Below, piece after piece: positions 49,744-60,300 of a DNA stretch of 64,000 nt (position 1 is its first letter; each line of letters begins with the position of its first letter). The position numbers and the translations under genes were made by a program. The DNA is from Enoplosus armatus. Its lineage: Eukaryota; Chordata; Actinopteri; Centrarchiformes; Enoplosidae. Location of the stretch: NCBI RefSeq assembly GCF_043641665.1, contig NC_092184.1:17172108-17236107 (forward strand). Direction: 5' to 3'. The notes under the pieces are model-generated. The model was not told where the DNA came from and did not search any database. It saw only the letters and a list, made by a program, of their open reading frames with translations.

Positions 49744-49850
49744 AAATTGTCATAGTAGGAAAAGCACAGGTGTTACTGGCTCATTAACTTTGGCACTGTT
49801 CTTTTCAAGTGTCCTAATAAGCCATGACAGTGTGACAATACCACGACCCA
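49744..49850. repeat. Fragment of an inverted-repeat element (related to 57657-57865)
   Basis: AGTAGGAAAAGCACAGGTGTTA and, later, CATGACAGTGTGACA are shared (in the opposite order/orientation) with the element in kbtbd3 intron 2. Confidence 0.5.
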
Positions 49851-50104
49851 GCTCAAAGACATTCAGCCATCATTCTTGTTATTATGTTTGTGCCTTCTGT
49901 GAATAAGTCCTATTCACATAACGTCCCAGGTGTAACCCAGCTCTCGGTTAGATGATTAGACACAGCAGGATTCTGGGTGTAGAGAATCAAAACACAAACA
50001 CAGTGTCCCACTTCCATAGTAGTATACAAGAAACTAATGTACAGTACCATTTTGCAGTAGCAGCATTTGATACAAGACGTGCTGACGGATATCAAGGTGC
50101 AACT

Positions 50105-51196
50105 TAAAGGGGACATATGTTATTTTCTTTCATTTACATACTGTTATGATGAAGGAAGTTCAGAAAGTTGTGTTGATCGTATGTGAAAAATGCCGTCAGC
50201 TCCAGATTCAGCACCAACAAAGTACAGCCTGTGAGGGACTCCAATGCCAGCGACCACAATGTCAGCACGAAAGTGTTTCTGCTGCTGCTTCTGTGGTGTA
50301 ACAACATTAGACATGGGTATCATTTGTATTTTCGGATCTCATGCAGCAGTGCAACCCCTGCATTTATTTCTGGTCTTTGCGTTTCATCGTGGCGACCGGG
50401 TTCCACGCAAGGTGCCGCATCATTATGGTAAGTGAAGTGTGAGTAAGTGAAGGGTGGCTACAGTATTTACTATACTATTACTGTGATTACTTTGGTACAT
50501 TTATTATGTGTCTTTTTACCAAAGATAATTAGATATTAGATACTTGACACATCTTCTGTTCTTTCTACCCCACCATCAATTAAGTATTTACATTACATAC
50601 TGTGTTTGGGGAATGCTAATATTATGTTAGCTCCACATCCGGTCTCAACAATTGCTTTCTACTGAACTGGGCTCTGTAGGTAATTTCAAACAAATGTATC
50701 TGGGAAGAAAATCGTAAGACAGAGTGTATGTTTACGGTTTGGAGAGTTTATGTATTAATATTAACCAAACATTATGTGACTGAGAGACATAAATAAGAGG
50801 TAACATTAGGGAAACCCGTAATCGATGTCTCCTGATTCCTGCTCAAACATGCGGTTGTGAAGTTTTTTGTTTAAAAGCAGTTATTTTGGTGATATTCTTG
50901 GAACTTGGTTAGGGGAGTTTAGATATCAGAAGACCGCAAACAGGGCTGTCTGTGTTTGGGGTTGGTGGGCGGTGCCTGCTCAAACCTGTGGGAGGTGACC
51001 AATCAGAGCAGACAGGGCTCTTAAAGAGACAGGCGCTAAAATGGACTTTCAGACAGAGTGTGAAAGAGGTGCTGCAGCAATTAACACTATGACAAAAATA
51101 ATGTGTTTTCTGAACATTAAAGCATGTAAACATTTTCTAGTAGACCCCTGAAATAAAAATATGAACTTGAAAATGAGCATAATATGTTCCCTTTCA
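50105..51196. mobile_element. Non-autonomous element with AAAGGGGACATAT ends
   Basis: The left end AAAGGGGACATATG is the approximate reverse complement of the right end CATAATATGTTCCCTTT (51178-51196). Inside, CCAATCAGAGCAGACAGGG and AAAATGAGCATAATATG are hallmarks of a very common percomorph repeat. The two 60-80 codon frames inside show no recognisable protein. The central part may hold a secondary insertion. Confidence 0.6.
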
Positions 51197-52154
51197 CCAC
51201 CGCCGCAAATTTGTAACTGAAAGCCAGCAAAATGTTTTTTTCTTTGTTGACTGAGCTGTCATGCGAGCATCACGTCGCTCTACACAATTTGACGGCTTTT
51301 CTACCGCTGATAACAGCTCCTCCATTACCGTTCTGTATTGTGTTGTGGTACAATAGTGCTCATTAACACCACTCTAAAAACTTAAGCGATTATAATACGT
51401 CTGTTGGCATTTTTAAGAATACTTTGCTTTTATTTGTCAGGTATTATGCCTTAGGTATAAGTAGATATATGTTCATTTTGAACACCGCTACTAAACAACA
51501 TAATGAAAAAATACTATTCATCAGTACCGTAGGTATCTCTAATGAAACAACAGCCCGCAGCGCAGACGCGTGTAAGTATATGTGTGCATATATGTACAAA
51601 TTTGCAGACCCCTCAGTATAACTGACAGCTGAATGTATTAAACTGCCTCCAGGGACCCGTTCAACCTTTTATCCTAGTCCTTTATTCCCACCTGCCACTG
51701 CATACATGCACACAGACACACTTAGATCAAAGATCAATCACCAAGCAATAATGTATCCAGACAATGCTGGTCAGGTACACATCAACGGGGTGATCTTCTC
51801 AAACAATGAGCTCATCTCATTCAAACTCAACACAAACCAATGTGGCACACCAAATCTACAAAGTGATTGCAGGTCAGGTCGGCATTGTAGTACAGAGCAC
51901 AACGCTGCTTGAGGATGCCTTAAAAGACATTTGTTATCAACGATGACAAGATATCTTAAGATTTGCCAAAATGTATAAAAGGTTTTACTGTGCACGTCTC
52001 ACAAACCTCATCTGTCAGTAATAACAGAGTTTACTCCATCTTTCATTTGAGGCAGCTGAGCCTTGAATAAACTGTACATATATTCATAATATCTACGAGT
52101 GATGTTGTTATTCACATTTACTTCATAACCTTAGCAATACTTTAAGTGGATTTT

Positions 52155-52445
52155 AACTACAGCTAAAATTATTTGTCGATTAGTTGATCAACAGAGAATT
52201 AATCTGCTGATATGATTGTGACAGTTCATTAGTGATTTAAGTAATTTATCAAGCAAATATTCCAAAACATTCACTTCCAGCTTCTTCAAGGTGAGGATTT
52301 GCTGCTTTGTAAATTAAATATTTTTGCAAAATGAATCACTTCACCTTCAGGCTCTGAGACACTGACATTTTTTTGACGTTTCATAGATTCATTGAAGAAA
52401 TGGATAATTAGATAAATTCATAGAATTGTTACAGTTACAGCCCCA
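52155..52445. repeat. Copy of the ATCGATAATGA-ending repeat
   Basis: TTTGTCGATTAGTTGATCAAC, GTGAGGATTTGCTGCTTTGT and TTCAGGCTCTGAGACAC landmarks are present in family order. Confidence 0.65.
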
Positions 52446-53629
52446 GTTTTAGAAACGAGCTACAATGATAAACAATTTCCATGATGAAATTCAGTGGTAT
52501 TCAAATATGGTTACTTCGTTGTTAAACATCACTGACTTTCCAGCTAGTCCAACCACACAATTGTTAGTATCTGCTGGTCTCTATCAAAAAATGTTGGTCA
52601 TCAAGTTGAGGGACTGTGGGCTGCACCCCAGAGGAGGGTGAATCTGGAAGCTGCCGTCTGTAAGCATTTCGTTCACAGATCTCTGATGAGCAACTCATTA
52701 AGTGGTTCAAACCACACGGGAATGAAGTGCTAAAAAGACAACAGTCTGTTATAGAACCACTGACTCTCGTAACATTAAGTGACTCCAGCTTTCTATAGTT
52801 TGACAGTTTTATGGCTGCATTGTACAGCCCACCATTCATACACATGAGACTGCACTCAACGCATGCCAAAACCTGCATACGCCCCACCCCCCCTTTCCTC
52901 TAGAATGGCAGACAGGGGTCACCTTAGACTAAAGATGAAATTGAACTAGCAAATACTTCAAACACTCAACTCAGTTCAGCATCACTTGTTTTTTTTTGTT
53001 TTTTTTAAGAACTCTGCCACCAATATTCTGTATTTTGTGAGTGGATTTCTCAAGGATGACCATTGTCCTTGCATTTAATAGGCCTTCATCTAGGGAATAC
53101 ATATCACTTCTTGATTTCACTAGAAGCCTTTATAATTTGTAGTAGAATCAATATGATTCTTATGTTGTTCATCCCAATGAAGGGAATGATTTCTACTAGG
53201 TTATAATTACAAAGAGTGAAAAGGTAATTTATTTTAACATTACTTAAATAAAAAAATAAGCCACATCACTGAATGTCTAACATACATTAGCAGTGTGCTT
53301 CTTCCACTCTCTGCAGAATAATATTTGCACTATATACTTGAACTGTGTTTCTCTGGTGAGGGCCAAGAACAGTAGTATCTCAGAAATCCCTTTAGACAGA
53401 TAAGGCTTTTTTTGAATTAATTGGGATTAGTAGTCAATGACTAAAGCAAGTAATCCTCCTTCCCCAAAAAATAGATCATCATGGAGAGGATTCATTTCAC
53501 TGATAAGACTAGACATAAGAGAGAAGAAGAAAAATACGCCTTTAGCATTTTGTGTAATCCTGAGGCTCCATTTAGTTTTTGTATTCTGAGTGAGGTAGTG
53601 CAGTGATACTCTGTGGCATCTCTACATGT

Positions 53630-53881
53630 GATGATACGATTAGTTGATGAATCAATCAGTTGATCAAAAGAAAATCAATCAAGACTTTTGCTTTTCTCTA
53701 TTTAATGTCATGGTTTGTTTGGGATAATTGAAAAAAACATTTTAACAAACCTCTGTGGGCTTTCTGCAATTTTAGTGGGCATTTTCACCATTTTTTGACA
53801 TGTATAGAGGGGATAACAATTGTTTAATCAAAACCTGGTCGGCAAATTAATCGATAATGAAAATTAGTTGCTGCCCTAATG
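53630..53881. repeat. Copy of the ATCGATAATGA-ending repeat
   Basis: It starts ATACGATTAGTTGATGAATC and ends TTAATCGATAATGAAAATT then AGTTGCTGCCC. This is one of the better preserved copies. Confidence 0.7.
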
Positions 53882-54975
53882 TCTACATCAATCACCTCAA
53901 GAAACATCTGTATTTTGCTTTTGTAATACTTATTCTGACCGTAGCTGGGGCCTTCATGTAGCTAAAACTGAAACTCAAGAGGAACCACATGTTTATTATG
54001 AACCGAAGACGAAGTGACGTGCGTAGATGTTATGAAGGTGAACCATATAAATTCAGTGTGCAAACATTTACGTATGCAGAATAGACGCTACACTTCATTT
54101 TAGGCCGACAATCTTTAAGACAATTTTCAAACACTCAACAGATGCAGTAACTACACAACTCAGTTAGAAACAAATTAGTTCCACTCCAAAATACAGTTGT
54201 TTTGTTCATAATGGTGGCTGTTGCCTGGAGGGTACAGGCTAGTACGCAGGCATTCCTATTTACCACCACATCAGAGGTTAATATGTAGTTATATCCATCA
54301 GAGTATGGCATGCACTGGTAGTGCACTGCATTCCTGAGATCGCAAGCAACGCCAAAACAGCCATGGTTGGACAAAAATGGTCACACTCAAACAAGCTTAA
54401 GACACCATTTTGAAAATCCACCGATTTCTAGATAACAACTCCGCGATGCCATCTTGCCAATTATCGACAGATTAGCTACCGTTAGCATGGCTATTCAACC
54501 ATTCCGAAGCACCCAATGCAAGAATCTATGCGGGTCACATAATACTAACGTTAGCTTAGCTTGCCCGCTAGCCTGAAAAGACAACAGCTAACCCGCCGTA
54601 GCATCCCTGCATCCCTCGGCACACGCTGCTCAAATTGCTAATTAGCGAGCTAGCTGGGTAAAGATTAGCAAATGACAAAGAAAAACACTAACAGTAGGTC
54701 AGACCGGACTACACCGGAACAACACCCGCTAATTTCACCGCCTGACCGCAAACCACTAAAGTTAAAACCCGTACCGATGCGGTAACTAGCAAGTATCAGT
54801 TTGATTACACTATTTGAGCTAGCCCGTTTAGCTTAGCCAGCTAGTTCCCCACTGTAGCCACCACGGAGGACAATTGAAGGGATACGGAGGGAAAAAAAGA
54901 CAGAAAAAACGAACAACTAGCAAGTCGACACATGGACATTCCTGTCCTCCATAATAAACAGCGGGCGAGACTTAC

Positions 54976-55240
54976 CAAAGTCACTCGGTCGAACACAAAA
55001 AGATTCCCCGTGTGCGTACGTGCTTTCTCCCGTGTGTCTGCTCTGCCTCAGGTCGGTGCGGACTGGCTCTGCTACAGCAACGTTTTTGTCGGGCCAGTGG
55101 CGCAGGGAAGACAGCTTTCACCCGAAGAGACGGTCACCGTGTGGGGGATGGGGATGCACTGCCGGGAGGGAGAGAGGGAGAGAGGAAGGGAGGGATGCAG
55201 GGATGCAAGGAGAGAGGAGGGGGCCACCGATAACGTACAG
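54976..55240 (-). promoter_or_regulatory. fam168a: Candidate fam168a non-coding first exon and promoter
   Basis: On the minus strand GTGACTTTG|GTAAGT at 54976/54975 is a strong donor. The 250 nt upstream are CpG-containing and GC-rich compared with the neighbourhood, and are bounded by GA-rich sequence at 55160-55220. There is no extended ORF in the sense direction. The strand and position fit the first exon of fam168a, but the start site is not determined. Confidence 0.5.
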
Positions 55241-55507
55241 CGGAGAGGCTTTAATAAAAACCAAATGATCATAACAACATGTAGATCAATATGTTTCGGA
55301 CTTATATAATAAGAAAAACAGTAAATGCGTGACGGAATGGCTTTAGTTTCTGCTGTTCAGTTTGACCGATATAATGGAGCATTTCATTTTAAGCGTTAGT
55401 GCAAATCGACTATTACAGGCTGGTCTACTGATATAAATGATGTAGATGAAGGAATGCAGTCTAATTGATAGGTTGTTGTATAATGACATCGTTAGTTCTT
55501 TGTTCTT

Positions 55508-55533
55508 TGTGTGTGTGTGTGTGTGCGCGCGCA
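55508..55533. repeat. Alternating purine-pyrimidine tract (TG)n(CG)n
   Basis: TG repeats pass directly into GCGCGCGCAC, a composition favouring Z-DNA. Confidence 0.9.
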
Positions 55534-55836
55534 CTTTATTGATTGAGTCCGTGGTTTTCGTATTGGTGAGAAATGACCTCATATCAGTATGTTGTTACGT
55601 GTATTATTATTGTTATTACCAGGAGTAACACACGCTACTAGTGTATTTCTACAAAAGCCGGCTTTTATGTATATTTGTAATCAACATTTCCAGGCAGGAA
55701 AGTGTGTTATTTGGTCAGCACTGTGGTGGTGAAACGGTACTGCAGCATAGTTGGAAATTCACGTTCAATAATTCAGATTCAGTGGCTTTTGCTTCATACA
55801 TAAGCACAACCACAAATTTTGCTTCACAGCAAGGCA

Positions 55837-55850
55837 GCGCCATCTAGTGG
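55837..55850 (-). promoter_or_regulatory. CTCF-like motif (full core match)
   Basis: The minus strand reads CCACTAGATGGCGC, matching all positions of CCASYAGRKGGCRS. It lies between the fam168a and kbtbd3 promoters. Confidence 0.5.
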
Positions 55851-56358
55851 TAATGAATTGCATTGCGCCATAGTGCCTCAATTTTCTAAACACAAAGGTT
55901 TGTTTTGCACTTGTATTGTATATATAATGTATATAATGTATATAATAAATACAGTGTTTGTTTGAATGCAATTTATTTATTATGTTTAAATACACCTTAC
56001 GTCTAAGTAACACGTGAATTACCACTAATAATAAAGAAAACAATTGAGTTATTCGTTTTTTAAAGCAAGTATCATGTCCTGTGGCATGATTACAGCATTT
56101 AGCTTAATGTATTTCAGGTATCAATACAGGTGCAATTGGTAGAAATAAGTAAATAAATAAAACAACGACTAAGCTATCTGCAGAGCAAATACCAACACAA
56201 ACAGCAAAAACCCAGCGACAAAGGATTTACAAGTAACCAGCCTATTCAGGATTCTGTGAACCCGCATTAATATCTATCTGCAGCTGATTACTGCTAAACC
56301 ACAAACCCCAGACTACTTCACTGGACCGTAGCCACGAGTTAAGCGCCATTAAGAGAGA

Positions 56359-56383
56359 ACTACAGCTCCCAGCAGTCATTGCG
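56359..56383 (+). promoter_or_regulatory. ZNF143/Staf-like promoter motif
   Basis: ACTACAGCTCCCAGCAGTCA followed by TTGCG closely follows the ZNF143 (SBS) consensus ACTACAnnTCCCAGnATGC with a trailing GC. It lies about 200 nt upstream of the presumed kbtbd3 first exon. Confidence 0.55.
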
Positions 56384-56565
56384 CTTCCCTCTACCGAAAA
56401 CAAAGAGCACTTTGCACGTACACAACTCGAGGAGTTTTATAAACGCCACACACATCTCATTACTATTAATAAAACAAAAAGAAAATCAGCAAAGATGATA
56501 TTAGCGACGAGTATAACCGCCAAAAAAAAAAGAAGCTAACCGAGTCCTCGCGTGATTTCACGCTC

Positions 56566-56573
56566 CCGGAAGT
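56566..56573 (+). promoter_or_regulatory. ETS-family site CCGGAAGT
   Basis: A consensus ETS/GABP site at the probable kbtbd3 transcription start, typical of TATA-less promoters. Confidence 0.5.
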
Positions 56574-56579
56574 CAGAGT

Positions 56580-56717
56580 GGCATGAGAAAGAGAGCTGTC
56601 CGAGGTGCTGACACTGTGACTACTGCTTGTCCTGCTTCAGACTTCTTATCTGCATATTTCACGTGTATTCCTATTACATGTATATGTTTGACTTTTAACA
56701 GCGATACATTATCTAAG
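56580..56717 (+). other. kbtbd3: Candidate kbtbd3 5'UTR exon
   Basis: The sequence downstream of the ETS motif ends TATCTAAG with donor gtaagtg at 56718, an excellent 5' splice site. The acceptor of the first coding exon is 289 nt further on. The 5' end is approximate. An ATG at 56583 opens a 77-codon frame that runs through the donor and is not conserved to my knowledge. Confidence 0.55.
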
Positions 56718-57017
56718 GTAAGTGTGCAATATCTTTATTTTAAGCTGAATAATTGTGTGACAATTCTGAATGTGCTCGACACAAACCAAGCTCTTCCCTT
56801 CAACTGTTCTCAGTAGTATTGTGCTTGGATGGTAGCGTGGGACTGTCTGTTACAGATATGCTAAAGTGAAGGAGATTATTTTATGCTTTTCCTTTTCTTA
56901 TCTCTGCTCACCTCTCTCCATGTCTCTCGCACACTGACACACACCCATTCACATAATATATGAGAACCTTTTTTTTTTTTAAAACCCTAATCCATAATAT
57001 TGTCAGAATTTGGGAAG

Positions 57018-57295
57018 ATGGATGAATCTCAAGAGTCGACCTCCTGTATCACCAACGCCCACAACTCCCGCAGCAGCAGCCCTCCCAGCAGAAAACCTGG
57101 CAGTGATCCACAATCCAACGGGGTCCCAGAGTGCAGGACCCTGCTGCGGATGTCTGAGTCACATGGACTCCAGCTGCTGGGCGTGCTCAGATCATTCAGG
57201 GAGCGAGGCTTCATGTTTGACTTCACCATTAGGGTCCAGGAACACAGTTTTCCCTGTCATCGCTGTGTCCTTGCAGCATGCAGTGATTTCTTCAG
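57018..57295 (+). CDS. kbtbd3: kbtbd3 coding exon 1
   Basis: The ATG at 57018 begins MDESQESTS. The acceptor is ttgtcag at 57005-57006. It encodes the N-terminus and the first half of BTB up to AACSDFFR and ends TTCAG with donor gtattc. An in-frame ATG further down could also serve, but this is the first one in the spliced exon. Confidence 0.9.
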
Positions 57296-57299
57296 GTAT

Positions 57300-57345
<46 letters not shown>

Positions 57346-60300
57346 ATCTTAATTAATCTGTAGATATCATATGTAACTGCTCTGTGTTTAGAGCCATGTT
57401 TGAAGTGGATATGCGAGAGCGTGGTGATGGTTCAGTGACTCTGGGTAACCAGTGTCCGGTAGCGGTGGGTTCTTTCCTGGACTTTGCCTATTCTGGAGAG
57501 ACACTCATCACCGACGGCAACGTGGACATGCTGTTTCAGCTTGCCTCTTTTCTGCAGGTAGAAATATAATCATTGTGTCTTTTTCTTAAACATACAGTAC
57601 ATCATACATTGTTTTTGGCAATTTTGTGCCATAACCGGCGCATTCTCGCATGGACATTTTGACAAGTCGCAGTAGGAAAGGCACAGGTAAGAAAATGAAT
57701 GGTGGCTGAATTTAATTTAGCTGCTTTATTTTCAGGGTCCTGGTATTGTGCACGCTGACTCACTGTCACACTGTCACACTGTCATGTCTTACTGGGACAT
57801 TTGAATAGAACAAACCCCTTGTTAATGCCATTAATAACACCTGTGCTTTTCTTACAATGACAAATCAAAATGTCTACCACACACGTATGGTAAACCCACA
57901 GAGGTGTCTTCACTTATTTGGACTAATTAGACCTCCTCCCAGGACTGTGTATGCATGTACAGACAGTGATTCATTAGCATTCCTAGCAACATTGGCCAAC
58001 TTGCAACTTAATTATTCTTATTGGTACATGAACTTTGGTGACCTCATGTAATTCCCAGCATAGCTCCACCCAACTTCAACCCAAGTGGAGGTCTAATCAA
58101 GTGAGTGAAAACACCCGTGTGTGTGTGTGTGTGTGTACATAATTAGAGTAGTAAGTAGAGTAAAATAATTTAAGAAATAGCAGTTATCAAAGACATAGCT
58201 GCTTAGTAAGATTTTGGTTTCTAAGTTGCAGTTTTTATAATATGTACTGTATATGTTTTTCACAGTATATTGCATTTTCACATAGGTGTTTTCCATATTG
58301 TTCTCATCGTTGTTGTGTCCTCAGGTGTCAGTCCTGTCCCGAGCGTGCAGCACCTTCCTGATAGGAACCATGGATCTTTGCAACTGTCTGTCCCTCTTCT
58401 CCCTTGCTGAGGCCTATGGCTCAGCCCCCCTCCTCCAAAGTGCCCATGAGTTTGTGGTTCAGAACTTCTCTGACCTTTCCAAAACACAGGACTTTCTGGA
58501 TATGCAGGTGCTGCTTAAGAACAGACTAGATAAGGAAGTTATTTTATCAGAGAAACTGCCCATGCAGACAGACTTAATTAATTATATATTATGTAAGCAA
58601 CGTATGGATTTTACATTCATCATTATATAAACCTCAATCACTTTAACCTGTTTTTGTTCATTCTCAGTAATTAACATGACAGCTCCAAATCATATTCCAT
58701 AGCCAGTAAACTAACTTATTATCTAGCGTTTGGTGATTGATAACATAATGTGTCCATGTTAAAGAAGAAGGTTGAGAAAAATGACACCATCCCTTTTAAA
58801 TGGCCTCTGTAAAAGATGTAGCAACAACATTTGTAACATTTCCAACAACATTTCAATATGTTTCAGCTGTCTTAGCCTCTCTTGAATCTTCCACATGCTG
58901 AGGAAAAAAAGGTTATGATTTAGATGTAAGACATATGAGTATTATTAATAATAATAACATACAGTATATTTATAATAATAAGCAAAATGTTTTAAAATGA
59001 ATACTTTCATCAAGTTCATGGATAAAAATGGGGCCTATTTTATGCCTGGCTTAACCCAAAGAAATGTTGATATAACATAACATTGTTCCCATAATTAAAA
59101 AATCCTAAAGTCTGGCCCTGGAGGTCTAGGGTGGCACCTGTCTTCCAAAAGGCTTCTGTTGTGTAAAATTAGTAATAGTAGTGTAAAAAAGTGATTTTGA
59201 TTTGACAAGTGACCCTATTATCATTCTGCTCACATTAAAAAGCCTGACTGAACTGTTAGAAGGACTCAGCATTTGCTTTTTCAAAATTTTCTCCAAGGTG
59301 AATGTGTTGGAAGCATGCCTGAGGTCAGAAGTTCTAAATGTGCCCAGCGAGGAGGCCGTGGTGAAGTCACTCCTTAGATGGATACATCATGATCTCCCGG
59401 GAAGAACAAAACTGTTGCCGAGCTTGTTGTCTCTAACTAGACTCCACCATCTACCTGCACCTGCACTAAAGGTATAAACACACTGCATTTGCTGGATTTT
59501 GGATTTTATGCAATTTGTGGTCTTCCGATTGTCTCACCCCTACCTTCTCTGTCAGACTCTGCGTGATTCGGACTCCCTCCTGTGGGATAGTGAGTCCTGC
59601 GTCGCCCTGCTCTCAGAGGCTCAGAGCAGACAGGATCAGTACAGTGGGCTGCTCACTGACGCCCGGGCGGCCACCACGCAGAGCTACATCTACATCCACA
59701 AGACGGAGGAGAACGGAGAGATCCGCCACACCTTCTGCTACTGTCTGGAAACAGACAAGTGGAAAGAGCTGGGGCACGGAGAGGGGAAAGCCACAATGCC
59801 GGACCCACCGGGATCCTGCATCACCAGCTATGCTGAGAAGGTACGTTTTTGGGATTGAACCGAGTCCTTCTGCTGTTTTGAGAAGTGGTTCCCAACCTTT
59901 TTTGCTTGTGACCCTTTTACATTAAGCAATGTCAACTTGTCACCTCTTATTACAAGTTAAGGCCTTGGTGTTGGCGTAGGTTGTGAGCTGTTTAATCAAT
60001 GAGTAAGTTTTCCTTTCCAGATTGTTTCATTTGAAAGCTTTTTAGAGGCCTTAAGATGTAATAGCATCCATTATTTCACAAGAAAAACTTCCTTTTTACC
60101 TCTGAGATTTATCTTGGGACCCCTTGAGGCACCCAGACCTCCAGGTTAGGAATCACTGGTTTAGAGAACAGGGGTTAAAGGAGAAGCAACACCTGAAAAG
60201 TAAAGGAATGTACATGTCGGGCAAAATCAGGGAACAAACAAATGAGGCCTGGGCCTATTTACAGTGTTTTGGAAGGAATCATATAAGTATATATGTTTTT

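Larger units (their letters stand above)
40874..54975. other. fam168a first intron (14 kb), repeat-rich
   Basis: Apart from the candidate exon at 41595-41661, no exon is recognised. It contains many TG/CA tracts, nested copies of several interspersed repeats, a 20-bp palindrome and two inverted-repeat elements, listed separately. The stretch from 54430 to 54870 is unusually rich in TAGC/GCTA. Confidence 0.6.
55241..56579. other. Intergenic region between the fam168a and kbtbd3 promoters
   Basis: About 1.3 kb between divergent transcription units with no ORF of note. It contains a TG/CG alternating tract (55508-55533), a CTCF-like motif (55837-55850), and ZNF143-like and ETS-like motifs toward kbtbd3. 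AASDHPPT, which I recall as the human KBTBD3 neighbour on the opposite strand, is not seen here. Confidence 0.6.

Noticed and set aside
58508..58630. Read-through of kbtbd3 exon 3 into the intron as the true coding end
   Set aside because: The added residues do not resemble the family, and exon 4 continues the BACK domain in phase.
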